A stretch of 64,000 nucleotides of DNA. Source: Fluviicola sp. GTDB taxonomy: Bacteria; Bacteroidota; Bacteroidia; Flavobacteriales_D; Crocinitomicaceae. The notes below the pieces were generated by a model. The model was not told the DNA's origin. It searched no databases and saw only the letters and a program-made list of their open reading frames with translations. Shown in pieces: positions 37,573 to 46,096 of the stretch (its first letter is position 1; each line of letters opens with the position of its first letter). A program made the translations under genes and the position numbers. The DNA lies in assembly GCA_017983675.1 (NCBI GenBank), contig JAGOAZ010000001.1, forward strand, positions 131,968-195,967, read 5' to 3'.

Positions 37573-38016
37573 TTATTCTTTAATTCGAATTAGTTTTGTT
37601 AATGATCCATTAATGTTTGTGTTACTTTGATCTTTTGAAAGTACGATAGTGTCTTTGTCACGAAATTGTGCTTGAAAAACAGACCTTGTATCTAAGCCAT
37701 ACAAATCAAATAATTCAGAACCAATCTTCTTTTCTTTTAGAATAAATTGGAATTGAGAGCGTCTTTCAATTGATGAAATAAATACTGAATTTGAATCTAA
37801 AAACATGTTCACCAATTTGTTGTCATTTAATTGACAAACTTTACCAATTAGTTTTTTTTCTTTGTTGTATTCAATCTTAACAATAATACCATCCATAATT
37901 CCATGACCTGTTAACTCCCATTTTCCAATGAAATTAAAACTGGATTTAACTTTTGAGTGATTATTACAACTATACAATGCAATGCAGATTGTTATAAATA
38001 AGGCAATGTTTTTCAT
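37573..38016 (-). CDS. Hypothetical lipoprotein
   Basis: A 147-residue lipoprotein: short signal peptide with lipobox ALYSC (Cys near 17). The mature domain is beta-rich (FIGKWELTGHGIMDGIIVKIEYNKEKK), resembling lipocalin-like small lipoproteins, but no family is recognised. It is AT-richer than its neighbours and stands alone. Confidence 0.65.
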   Translation of the reverse strand: MKNIALFITICIALYSCNNHSKVKSSFNFIGKWELTGHGIMDGIIVKIEYNKEKKLIGKVCQLNDNKLVNMFLDSNSVFISSIERRSQFQFILKEKKIGSELFDLYGLDTRSVFQAQFRDKDTIVLSKDQSNTNINGSLTKLIRIKE

Positions 38017-38286
38017 TATTTACTTAAAATTACTGGTTATTTAAAATTGAAAAATTTTATTCGTGTTTAATTTTATGTTTAGCTATAAAAGGTTAATGCA
38101 ACTAACTGTTTTAGCACGTGCAATTCATTTTGACTTGAAAGTTACAAAAAGAACTGAATACTGCACATAAGAACATTACGTTTTCATCAAAGTGTAATTT
38201 GAATAACTGCTTGTTCAGCGAGCAAAACAAGATTTCCTTTAACTCGATTTCATTTTGTTTAATATGTAATCAATCCTATCTTTTCG
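38017..38286. other. Intergenic region, nothing recognised
   Basis: About 270 AT-rich bases upstream of the small lipoprotein gene. I see no gene, tRNA or clear promoter beyond AT-rich DNA; it probably holds the promoter of the minus-strand lipoprotein. Confidence 0.3.
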
Positions 38287-38288
38287 CA

Positions 38289-38322
38289 CAAAAAAAAGAG
38301 GCTAACGCACTGTTAACCTCTT
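38289..38322 (-). terminator. Terminator of the choice-of-anchor-V operon
   Basis: Read on the minus strand, stem GAGGTTAAC / GTTAGCCTC (one G-U pair, 5-nt loop) followed by eight T. Confidence 0.85.
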
Positions 38323-38343
38323 CCTATATGTTAAAATAATTGA

Positions 38344-39204
38344 TTAATCAATATAGATTTTCTTTGAAACGAAATTGTTATTTACGTTGATGTGCGCGAT
38401 ATAAACTCCTTTTGGAAGTTGATTGTTCAATTTCACGCTCAACATATTGTTTCCAGTTGCAACGTTACCAAGTTGTTCAAATTGTACCGATTTGCCTGAT
38501 AAATCAACCAAGTTGATTGCAGCTTCTCCATTTAATTGAGAAGTTAAATCGATTGTTAATGAATTGCTCGCTTTTGCATAACCCAAATTGATGGCCACTT
38601 TTTCAGTGTTTTCTTGAATTCCTGCTGTTGATCCAAACACGTGTTGTGAGTTGCGGATGACATCACCGCTATCTCCATTATTTGAATTTGACACATTTGT
38701 TCCTAAGTAAAATGTTACGTTTCCAACATTTGTTGCCGGTGCCGTCCAAGCGAATGACCAGTTGTTTAAACTTGTTCCGCCCGATTTTTGTGTGATGCGT
38801 GTTTTACTACCAAAAGTGACAGTTTTAGTAGTTGTAGCACTGGTTACCGCAACTGATCCAGCTTGCGTATTACTTGGAGTTAATGCAACGATTTCAAATC
38901 CGTTTTTTGCATTGGCAGTCAACATTCCTACGGTTACAGTATACGTTTCACCTGGATTATACGATGTTACCATTGTTCCAGCTGCATTTGTCAATACAAC
39001 TGTTTGGAAACCTGTTCCACTTTGAATTGTTCCATTGTGACATTGCGTACATGTTTGATCGCCGGGCGCTCCTGTTTTTCCTCCAGGAGATCCATTCGCA
39101 TTCAAATGATAAGTGTTAATGGTATTGTTTTGCTTGATTGAGTTAAAACTCAATAATCCAATAGATCCTGCTAATAGTGCAAAGAATACGTGATTTTTTT
39201 TCAT
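38344..39204 (-). CDS. Choice-of-anchor V, CxxCH-containing T9SS protein
   Basis: A 286-residue exported protein. After the signal peptide, GAPGDQTCTQCHNG contains a heme-binding CxxCH motif; this and the following beta domain (SYNPGETYTVTVGM; NNWSFAWTAPATNVGNVTFYLGTN) fit the choice-of-anchor V (Reeler-like) family. The end is a T9SS C-terminal domain (INLVDLSGKSVQF... LPKGVYIAHINVNNNFVSKKI). It is the last gene of a tight five-gene operon with a small c-type cytochrome, a membrane protein, YceI and DUF5777, probably a surface redox or electron-transfer unit. Confidence 0.85.
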   Translation of the reverse strand: MKKNHVFFALLAGSIGLLSFNSIKQNNTINTYHLNANGSPGGKTGAPGDQTCTQCHNGTIQSGTGFQTVVLTNAAGTMVTSYNPGETYTVTVGMLTANAKNGFEIVALTPSNTQAGSVAVTSATTTKTVTFGSKTRITQKSGGTSLNNWSFAWTAPATNVGNVTFYLGTNVSNSNNGDSGDVIRNSQHVFGSTAGIQENTEKVAINLGYAKASNSLTIDLTSQLNGEAAINLVDLSGKSVQFEQLGNVATGNNMLSVKLNNQLPKGVYIAHINVNNNFVSKKIYID

Positions 39205-39226
39205 GTTTGTAGTGATTGTTTTGTTA

Positions 39227-39550
39227 TTAATTATCTAATTTACCTTGCTTTACCCAACAATCGAAATGATGAATGAGTGAATCTGCTAATTTATTACCAT
39301 TAAAAGGCATTAATGTTGTCGTTCCATGAATTGACTTTGATATTTTGGAAGCATTGGCTGCAATTTCAGCATGATTCGTAATGTCTGGAGAATATTGTCC
39401 ACTATGACATCCAATACAATTGTCATTGATCATGGGCATGATCTGCGTGCTAAATGAAATAGTGTCGGGACAAACCAATGCCGTTTCTGCCTTGTCTTTT
39501 GTACAACTCGCCAAAAATAGTAGCGTAACCGTTAATGTAAATAGTTTCAT
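39227..39550 (-). CDS. Small c-type cytochrome lipoprotein
   Basis: A 107-residue lipoprotein (lipobox FLASC) with one heme-binding motif CIGCHSGQ and distal Met candidates (TTLMPFNGNKL). The layout is that of a short single-heme domain often found in Bacteroidota surface cytochromes. It lies 1 bp from the upstream membrane-protein gene and 22 bp from the choice-of-anchor-V gene. Confidence 0.85.
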   Translation of the reverse strand: MKLFTLTVTLLFLASCTKDKAETALVCPDTISFSTQIMPMINDNCIGCHSGQYSPDITNHAEIAANASKISKSIHGTTTLMPFNGNKLADSLIHHFDCWVKQGKLDN

Positions 39551-39551
39551 C

Positions 39552-39956
39552 TTATTTGATAATTAATGGTTTGAATGTAAACCAAGATAATGCAGGAAAG
39601 AATAACATCGGCATTAAAAAACCTTTGAAGAAATCTTTCATTAATTCTGCATCTTCGTTTTTAAAAGTTGGATCGTTTGATTTTAATACGTAAAAAACCA
39701 ACGCGATTGAAACTCCTGAAAGCAACAAATTGAATAAAAATGTTGCGATGGATTTATTCGTAATGATTTTACCAATTCCAAAGAAAAGAATACTAGCAAA
39801 AGTACCAATCATCACATTGTATGCTAATATCTTAATGACACTTGCAACTTCTGAAAAGTCTACAATCACATTGGTGTAAAAACTTGTATAAACAACACTA
39901 ACAATGGTTGCAAATAAACTGGAAATAATTCCAAGACTGAAAACGCGTGCGAACAT
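39552..39956 (-). CDS. Four-helix membrane protein
   Basis: A 134-residue protein with four hydrophobic helices (about 5-28, 40-62, 70-90, 108-130) and no recognised family. It lies 4 bp from the yceI gene and 1 bp from the cytochrome gene, so it is co-translated with a putative electron-transfer operon, perhaps as a membrane anchor or quinone-facing part. Confidence 0.75.
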   Translation of the reverse strand: MFARVFSLGIISSLFATIVSVVYTSFYTNVIVDFSEVASVIKILAYNVMIGTFASILFFGIGKIITNKSIATFLFNLLLSGVSIALVFYVLKSNDPTFKNEDAELMKDFFKGFLMPMLFFPALSWFTFKPLIIK

Positions 39957-39960
39957 GTGC

Positions 39961-40503
39961 TTATTTTTTAGTTACTGGAATAGAGTAAGTGATGTTCATG
40001 ATGTCTGGAACTGCGTCGCTTTTCTTTCCGATTTTATAATCCATGCGGTTAACCGGAAAAGCTCCAGAGAAAAGTAACTCACTACCATTTTTTGTCAATT
40101 TAGCAGGAATTTTCTTCTCTTTTGTCACACCTTTCATTGTTAAATTTCCTGCAATGACATAATCACTTCCCGCTTTTGTAATAGCTGTCGATACAAATTT
40201 AATCGTCGGATATTTACTTGCTTGGAACCATTCTTCTGTCTGTGCTTTTTTATTCATCAAGCCATTTCCAGTACTGATAGAAGCAATGTTGATGGTTAAG
40301 TCGAATTTAGATCCAGCTAAATCAGCTTCGTCAAATTTCACAACTCCTTTTAAATCCGTAAACACACCAGTTGGATCTTTGCTTTTAAACGCAATCTTGA
40401 AACCGTCCTTGATTTTGAAATCATCTGCTAACGTTGTCGATGATATAAATGAAGCACTTACAAAAAGTGTAAGCGCAACAACTGGTAAAATTAATTTTCT
40501 CAT
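39961..40503 (-). CDS. YceI-family lipid-binding protein
   Basis: About 180 residues from the ATG at 40503, which begins directly with a signal peptide (RKLILPVVALTLFVSASF). The mature part has YceI features: FKSKDPTGVFTDLKGVVKFDEADLAGSKF, IASISTGNGLMNKKAQ, EEWFQASKYPTIKFVSTAI and the C-terminal FPVNRMDYKIG. YceI proteins bind isoprenoid/quinone-like lipids in the periplasm. The setting between a barrel protein and cytochromes suggests a link with quinone or redox traffic. Confidence 0.9.
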   Translation of the reverse strand: MRKLILPVVALTLFVSASFISSTTLADDFKIKDGFKIAFKSKDPTGVFTDLKGVVKFDEADLAGSKFDLTINIASISTGNGLMNKKAQTEEWFQASKYPTIKFVSTAITKAGSDYVIAGNLTMKGVTKEKKIPAKLTKNGSELLFSGAFPVNRMDYKIGKKSDAVPDIMNITYSIPVTKK

Positions 40504-40522
40504 GATTATTGTTTGTTCGTTA

Positions 40523-41449
40523 TTAACCTTTTTCAAATTTTCTACCGATGCAGAAACCAAGTCTAAATTGACCTTTTGACCATTTTTCAGTTGTATTGGT
40601 AATGAATTGTGTTTCAGTGAAACCACTTGAGTTTGTCAAATAAACTGTGAAATTGTGTCCGAATGTGATCCATTCAACAGCAAAACCCAAACTGTTTTCG
40701 TTTCCAGTCCGCAAATTCGCTTGATTGAAACAATGATAATACTCTGCTAACACACCTATTTTTGATGTGATGCTCCAGCGCATTGCTCCACCAACTGAAA
40801 AAACAGTGTTTTGATCGTCAGCAGCAACGTAGTTTCTATGAACAACTGTTGGCATCAAAGCCAAACTAAACGATTCGCCAAATTTGCGAGCAACGTTCAA
40901 TTGCGCTGCATAAGCAAAACGGTGCACTTGTTTCGGGTAATAATTGACCGATGAAATATCATCGGATGCTTTTTGATACGTATATGTTACCGTTCCATTG
41001 GCCGATAGTGAAAATGGAGTAGTAGACGATTGATGCATGAATCGGTATTTACCAAAAGCATCCAACAACGAACGATACGGATTACCATTTCCTTTGCTAC
41101 GACCTAAACCGACCATAAATTTATCGGTTACACCATACTCAAAGGCCATGCGAATATCGGAAGCATTGTCAAAACCAAACCAGTTTTGTACGCCACCATT
41201 CGATCCTGCTATGTCACCAAAACGGTGCTCAATACGGAATTCCAAAACGCCTTTGCGTAAATTTTCTACCGAATGACCATTGATAATGCGTGTCGATTCA
41301 AACGTGCGAATTGGTTCGCTGTATGTTTCGGATGCTAATTCTGTCGTTTCAGTAAGGACTTGAGTTGAGTCTTGCGCAAATGAAAATGTACTAAAGATGG
41401 ATGTACAGCCAATAAATAGTAGTTTGTTAATTTGTGTTTTTATTACCAT
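40523..41449 (-). CDS. DUF5777-family outer-membrane beta-barrel protein
   Basis: A 308-residue barrel: signal peptide ending FSFAQ, then ENLRKGVLEFRIEHRFGDIAG and the conserved GVQNWFGFDNASDIRMAFEYGVTDKFMVGLGRS, typical of DUF5777. The rest alternates strands with aromatic residues. First gene of the five-gene operon; TACATTTA on the minus strand (41468-41475) may be its -7 box. The family's function is unknown, but DUF5777 genes are often beside YceI and cytochrome-like genes. Confidence 0.85.
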   Translation of the reverse strand: MVIKTQINKLLFIGCTSIFSTFSFAQDSTQVLTETTELASETYSEPIRTFESTRIINGHSVENLRKGVLEFRIEHRFGDIAGSNGGVQNWFGFDNASDIRMAFEYGVTDKFMVGLGRSKGNGNPYRSLLDAFGKYRFMHQSSTTPFSLSANGTVTYTYQKASDDISSVNYYPKQVHRFAYAAQLNVARKFGESFSLALMPTVVHRNYVAADDQNTVFSVGGAMRWSITSKIGVLAEYYHCFNQANLRTGNENSLGFAVEWITFGHNFTVYLTNSSGFTETQFITNTTEKWSKGQFRLGFCIGRKFEKG

Positions 41450-41525
41450 GCTAAATAACTTGTTAGGTAAATGTAATAATAATTTATGGAAACAATGTTG
41501 AGTTAATAAGATTTATGTATGAAAT

Positions 41526-41562
41526 AATAGCCACAAAAAAAGCGGCTATTCACCGCTCTTTT
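41526..41562 (-). terminator. Probable terminator of accA
   Basis: Stem AGCGG / CCGCT (41541-41545, 41553-41557) with a T-run on the minus strand; an alternative pairing AATAGCC / GGCTATT (41526-41550) overlaps it. Confidence 0.6.
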
Positions 41563-41565
41563 CAT

Positions 41566-42522
41566 TTATCCATTCCAAACTCCCATGGAGTTGAATTTTT
41601 CTATACGTTCGTCAATGCGTTGTTTCGGATCTTTCGGATCCAATTCAGCTAAATAACTTTTGATTTTTACTTTCACTCGTTCAAACATGTCTTCTTGGTG
41701 TCTGTGCGCTCCTGCTAATGGCTCTTCGATGACATCGTCTACCAATTTCAAACGCTTCATGTCAACGCTTGTTAATTTTAACGCATCTGCCGCACGTTCT
41801 TTGAACTCCCATGAACGCCATAAAATAGACGAACACGATTCGGGAGAAATAACAGAGTACCAGGTATTTTCCAACATGACAACTTTGTCACCAACACCAA
41901 TGCCCAATGCACCACCTGATGCACCTTCTCCGATAACGATACAAATCACAGGAACTTTCAAACGCATCATTTCATAAATGTTACGTGCAATTGCTTCCCC
42001 TTGTCCGCGCTCTTCTGCTTCCAATCCTGGGAATGCTCCTGGTGTGTCAATAAATGTGACAATTGGTTTGTTGAATTTCTCTGCTAAACGCATCAAACGC
42101 AATGCTTTGCGGTATCCTTCAGGATTCGCCATACCAAAGTTACGGTATTGACGCATTTTTGTGTTGATTCCTTTTTGTTGACCAATGAACATAACTGAAC
42201 GTCCATCCAACAAGCCAAATCCACCAACCATTGCTTTGTCGTCTTTGACACTTCTGTCACCGTGCAATTCTTGGAACGTATTGCCGCTAATTGCATTGAT
42301 GTACGCCAAGGTATAGGGTCTATCTGGGTGACGAGACAATTGAACGCGTTGCCAAGGTGTCAATCCACTAAAGATTTCCTTCGTAACAGTCGTTAATTTT
42401 TCTTCTAAAATTTGTATCGTGTCAGCCATAGCTACACCAGTAGTAGCGCCGATTTCACGTGTTTGCTCGATTTGTTCTTCCAGTGCCTTAATTGGCTCTT
42501 CAAAATCTAAATATGTCGACAT
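41566..42522 (-). CDS. accA: Acetyl-CoA carboxylase carboxyltransferase subunit alpha
   Basis: A 318-residue AccA of standard length. It has the N-terminal helices ([18 protein letters not shown]), [57 protein letters not shown], and the carboxyltransferase oxyanion loop [15 protein letters not shown] with [13 protein letters not shown]. It transfers carboxyl from biotin to acetyl-CoA, the first step of fatty acid synthesis. Divergent from ispE; accD is not in this window. Confidence 0.97.
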   Translation of the reverse strand: MSTYLDFEEPIKALEEQIEQTREIGATTGVAMADTIQILEEKLTTVTKEIFSGLTPWQRVQLSRHPDRPYTLAYINAISGNTFQELHGDRSVKDDKAMVGGFGLLDGRSVMFIGQQKGINTKMRQYRNFGMANPEGYRKALRLMRLAEKFNKPIVTFIDTPGAFPGLEAEERGQGEAIARNIYEMMRLKVPVICIVIGEGASGGALGIGVGDKVVMLENTWYSVISPESCSSILWRSWEFKERAADALKLTSVDMKRLKLVDDVIEEPLAGAHRHQEDMFERVKVKIKSYLAELDPKDPKQRIDERIEKFNSMGVWNG

Positions 42523-42581
42523 AATTGTTATTTTGAGTCCCGAAATTTACGAAAATAGTTTGCATTTATTAATTTTATCAC

Positions 42582-43385
42582 ATGGTAAATTTCCCTTCTT
42601 GTAAAATTAATCTCGGTTTATACATCTTATCCAAGCGACAAGATGGTTATCACGAAGTGGAAACACCCATGCTTTCAGTACCATTAAACGACATCCTTGA
42701 AATAACCTTGAGCGATGAAGATGAGTTTGTTACAACGGGATTACCGATACCTGGCGACGGCAATTTGTGTTTGGATGCCTTGCAATTAATACGGACTCAT
42801 TTTTCCATTCCACCCGTACGCATTCACCTGCATAAAATTATTCCGATGGGTGGCGGTTTAGGTGGTGGATCTTCAAATGCTGCAGCTGTTTTACGCGTAT
42901 TGAACGATTTGTTTCAATTAAATTGCTCCGATGAGGTGCTTGAGAATTTTGCAGCGCAATTGGGTTCAGACTGTGCGTTTTTCGTCAAAGGTGGCATGCA
43001 GTTGTGTACCGGTCGCGGAGAAATTTTATCGCCTCTGTCGCTTTCTTTAAAAGGATATTGGATTGTATTAATCAACAATGGAACGCATGTGTCTACCAAA
43101 ACAGCATTTAGTAAAGTGCAACCTATGGCAAATCGGCCAAATCTTCCTGAGTTGTTGTCTTTACCAATTTCAGAATGGAAAAATCACGTTGTGAACGATT
43201 TCGAAGCAAGTGTTTTTGCTACAGTTCCTGAACTAGCTAAAATAAAGGATGCTTTGTACGAAAAAGGCGCGGTTTACGCCAGTATGTCGGGATCGGGCGC
43301 GACCATGTATGGGATTTTTAAGGAACGACCAACAAACATTTCTTGGGATTTTGAACCTGTTTTTGAACTTTGGATCGCCTTGTAA
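42582..43385 (+). CDS. ispE: 4-diphosphocytidyl-2-C-methyl-D-erythritol kinase
   Basis: A 267-residue GHMP kinase. Family features are the start FPSCKINLGLYILSKRQDGYHEVE (Lys and His of the substrate site), the ATP-binding loop PMGGGLGGGSSNAAA, and the C-terminal MSGSGATMYGIF. It acts in the non-mevalonate isoprenoid pathway. TAATTTTA ends 4 bp before its ATG, so the transcript may be leaderless. It ends at a strong bidirectional terminator. Confidence 0.96.
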   Translation: MVNFPSCKINLGLYILSKRQDGYHEVETPMLSVPLNDILEITLSDEDEFVTTGLPIPGDGNLCLDALQLIRTHFSIPPVRIHLHKIIPMGGGLGGGSSNAAAVLRVLNDLFQLNCSDEVLENFAAQLGSDCAFFVKGGMQLCTGRGEILSPLSLSLKGYWIVLINNGTHVSTKTAFSKVQPMANRPNLPELLSLPISEWKNHVVNDFEASVFATVPELAKIKDALYEKGAVYASMSGSGATMYGIFKERPTNISWDFEPVFELWIAL

Positions 43386-43415
43386 TCAGCAACGTTATTA
43401 AGTCAAATTATAGTC

Positions 43416-43454
43416 AAAAAAAATCCCCGCTTAGTTATAAACGGGGATTTTTTA
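43416..43454. terminator. Bidirectional terminator between ispE and the VWD-protein gene
   Basis: An 11-bp stem AAAAATCCCCG / CGGGGATTTTT (43419-43429, 43442-43452), with A-rich and T-rich flanks, between convergent genes. Confidence 0.85.
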
Positions 43455-43460
43455 TATGTA

Positions 43461-45137
43461 TTAACCAACTTTACGTTGTGGAGTTACTTTTGGCGCTGGT
43501 GCTGGCGCAGGAGCGGGTTTACTTGGTGCTGGCGGTGGTGCCGTTCTTGTTGGCGCAGGCGCAGGTGTTGGAACAGGACGTGGAGCTGGTACACTAGGAC
43601 GTGGAGCAGGAGCTGGCGTAGGCGCTGGTCTACTTGGTCGCGGTTCACTCGGCTGTGGCGTACGCACTGGTTGTGGTTCACGAGGTTCTTCTCTTGGTGC
43701 AACCGGTTTTCTTACAGGACGAGCTGGTTCTGGAGCTGGTTCTGGAGCTGGTTCATTTTGAATATCATTTGGTTTTCTTTCCAATGTTGGTTCCGTTGGA
43801 CGTGTGCCAATTGGTTGCGCAATTGGTTGGCGCGTTCCAGGTTCTTTCGGTTCTTGTACCATTGGACGTTGTGGTTTACGTCCGCCCGGATTTACATTCG
43901 GCGTTGGATTGACAACAGGAGGGAGTACGGGATTATTTGGAGTTCTTGGTGGGAAAACAGGAGCGGGAGTAGGAGGGATGCGTAAGAATCCATTATCAAA
44001 GACACACGCATCTAAGTCCATTCCGGTGAACCCCATGCGCTCACATTCTCTGCGCGAACGGTCACGTTGATTGGCTGGTAAGTCTGCTGTTGTGCGGTGA
44101 ACTTGTGGGAAACTGGAATTAGTAAACGTAAATGTACTTTGCCCAAATCCATAATCAAACAGCGATTCTTGTTGCGTAATGCGGTAGCGATTAGAGAAAT
44201 CGCGCGCGATGAAATTCAAATACTCACGGTGCATGGCATCAGACATTCCGTCGCCATAATTACCAAAGTTTAAATTCGACGCTGACGTATTAAAATCATC
44301 AATGCGGTTACTATTTGCGTTACCTAAAAGTCCATCGAAATTGTCGCTACAAGGGAAAATAGAAACAGCAATGTTCATAAAGCCTTGATTTCCACCGCGC
44401 ATGTCAATACGCACGGTTTCGCCAGTTGGCCAAGTGACCAAATAATCTTTTCCTTCTTGACGAATGACTCCGCCGTGTTCTAAAAAGTAGGGACGGTTTT
44501 CCAAGTAAACTGCTTCGCCGTCGACACGGAGTGGCGTAGAAGAATTTCCATCCGGTTTGTCTTCGGTGTAAAACGCAATGCGGTCTCCTGCTACTGACAT
44601 AGCAACGGCATTGTTTAACGAAATGTCTGAACCTTCCGCTTTTTGGCGCACTTGCACATTCATGTGTCCGGAAGCAGATTTTACCAAGGTATATTCACCG
44701 ACTGTTTGAAACGAGTAATTGGCGCCATCAAACGATTTAAAATGTGGATCGCCATACGAACGCCCGATTACAGGAGGACAACCGGCAACTGTCGTAAACT
44801 GCGACAAACGATTCCAATTGCGTTGCGTTGCACCAGTTGTGCTGCGTTTGTTGGATTCGATACTTGATTTGATGTTGTTTTGTGTTGCTTGTGGCAAAAC
44901 GGCAAACATTTCTTTCGGCGTAAAATCCTCCGGAAAATAACGATCTGGGATGGGTTGGTTGCTCACCATTGCTTGCATGCTCTCGGCTAGCCAGGTACCG
45001 CGCGTTTTGTCCCAACCGACAAGTTGCGTTTTCAATGGTTCGAATTGTTGCACGAACAACGAATCCATTTGCGCGTAAGTGACCACCGAACATGCGATAG
45101 CACTAATAGTTGTGAGTAGGTACTTGTGTAATTTCAT
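43461..45137 (-). CDS. Exported von Willebrand factor D-domain protein with Pro-rich tail
   Basis: About 558 residues from the ATG at 45137. A signal peptide (TTISAIACSVVTYAQ) precedes an N-terminal part. At ~125-320 lies a VWD-like domain: GCPPVIGRSYGDPHFKSFDG, then ANYSFQTVGEYTLVKS and GLLGNANSNRIDDFN. From about 375 to the end the protein is strongly Pro-, Ala- and Arg-rich (PAPEPAPEPARP and similar repeats), like an extended surface stalk. VWD domains in bacteria are thought to support adhesion or protein interaction. No T9SS domain is visible. Transcribed alone. Confidence 0.82.
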   Translation of the reverse strand: MKLHKYLLTTISAIACSVVTYAQMDSLFVQQFEPLKTQLVGWDKTRGTWLAESMQAMVSNQPIPDRYFPEDFTPKEMFAVLPQATQNNIKSSIESNKRSTTGATQRNWNRLSQFTTVAGCPPVIGRSYGDPHFKSFDGANYSFQTVGEYTLVKSASGHMNVQVRQKAEGSDISLNNAVAMSVAGDRIAFYTEDKPDGNSSTPLRVDGEAVYLENRPYFLEHGGVIRQEGKDYLVTWPTGETVRIDMRGGNQGFMNIAVSIFPCSDNFDGLLGNANSNRIDDFNTSASNLNFGNYGDGMSDAMHREYLNFIARDFSNRYRITQQESLFDYGFGQSTFTFTNSSFPQVHRTTADLPANQRDRSRRECERMGFTGMDLDACVFDNGFLRIPPTPAPVFPPRTPNNPVLPPVVNPTPNVNPGGRKPQRPMVQEPKEPGTRQPIAQPIGTRPTEPTLERKPNDIQNEPAPEPAPEPARPVRKPVAPREEPREPQPVRTPQPSEPRPSRPAPTPAPAPRPSVPAPRPVPTPAPAPTRTAPPPAPSKPAPAPAPAPKVTPQRKVG

Positions 45138-45454
45138 GGGTTTCAATTTATTGTTGTCACGATTAATGCAATAAATGTACCAAAAAATAAAAATGTAGAT
45201 AAGCTTCGAGTTTTATTAGTTGTTAAAAAATGTTTAGGTAGACTTCGAGTCCCGACAATTCAGGATCAGTCAGCGCTTTTCTTTATACGCTTGCCTTCGA
45301 GTGCCTCAGTCAGCGCTTTTCTTTTTGTTGGTAAATATGTAGACTAAGTTTTTTTTTGTAGGCTGATCCCGAACCTTCTGGACTCGAAGTCTACAAAAAA
45401 AAGAGGCTTCTCGAAATGAAAAGCCTCTTTAATAATTATTGTTTCAGTCGTTGA
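45138..45454. repeat. Intergenic inverted and direct repeats
   Basis: A perfect 15-bp inverted repeat GTAGACTTCGAGTCC (45238-45252) / GGACTCGAAGTCTAC (45380-45394) encloses a second inverted pair GGATCAG (45263-45269) / CTGATCC (45363-45369). Between them TCAGTCAGCGCTTTTCTTT occurs twice (45266-45284, 45306-45324). The layout suggests a small palindromic element (REP- or MITE-like) or a structured RNA. No gene is supported in the stretch. Confidence 0.55.
45397..45431 (-). terminator. Terminator of the pirin/nitroreductase operon
   Basis: AAGAGGCTT / AAGCCTCTT stem (45401-45409, 45421-45429) with a T-run on the minus strand. Confidence 0.85.
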
Positions 45455-46072
45455 TTAACGAACTTCAAACATATTTTCTTCTGATTTTCTCACTTTCGCA
45501 GCGTGTTGCAAACCATCTTCAGCGTGACGGTAACCCAATGCAGCAACTACTACTGAATGGTAACCATCTAAGCCCAATAATTCGTCGTAAGCTTTTGCGT
45601 CGAAACCTTCCATTGGAGTCGCATCAATTTTCAAGCTAGCAGCTTGCGTTAACAAGATTCCCAAACCGATGTATGCTTGTTTTGCATTCCAGATAGCTTT
45701 TTGATCGTCTGATAAGTAGCTAATTGCACCTTTCATGTAATCACCATAACCAGCTAAGTCAGCAGCATTCATTCCTCTTGTTTCAGCTGTCAAGTTGATT
45801 AACGCATCAACATCATCGTTTGTTGTTGTGTTTTGTGCAACAAATACAAACAAATGAGAAGCATCTGTAATTTGTCCTTGACCGTATGATTTCTCACGCA
45901 ATTGTGCGCGTAATTCAGGATTTTCAACGATAATCACTTTGAAAGGTTGAAAACCGTAAGAAGTTGGTGCTAAACGAACAGCTTCTTTTAATAAATTTAA
46001 TTCTGCAGCAGCGATTTTTTTAGTTGCATCGAATTGTTTAGTGGCATAACGCCAGTTTAAATGATCAATCAT
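45455..46072 (-). CDS. NAD(P)H-dependent nitroreductase-family oxidoreductase
   Basis: A 205-residue flavoenzyme of the NfsB/nitroreductase type. It starts HLNWRYATKQFDATKKI, has the FMN-binding LKEAVRLAPTSYGFQPFKVII, ATPMEGFDAKAYDELLGL, and the end HSVVVAALGYRHAEDGLQHAAKVRKS. It reduces nitro, quinone or similar compounds with NAD(P)H; the natural substrate is unknown. It follows pirin by 24 bp; such pairs are often induced by electrophile or oxidative stress. Confidence 0.9.
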   Translation of the reverse strand: MIDHLNWRYATKQFDATKKIAAAELNLLKEAVRLAPTSYGFQPFKVIIVENPELRAQLREKSYGQGQITDASHLFVFVAQNTTTNDDVDALINLTAETRGMNAADLAGYGDYMKGAISYLSDDQKAIWNAKQAYIGLGILLTQAASLKIDATPMEGFDAKAYDELLGLDGYHSVVVAALGYRHAEDGLQHAAKVRKSEENMFEVR

Positions 46073-46096
46073 CTTTTTGTTGTTTTATAGTTGTAA

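Noticed and set aside
43476..43985. Long plus-strand frame rich in Trp, Arg and Ser opposite the VWD gene
   Set aside because: It is the antisense of a Pro/Ala-rich repetitive coding region, which always gives such composition.
45266..45324. CRISPR-like direct repeats
   Set aside because: Only two copies with one 21-bp gap.
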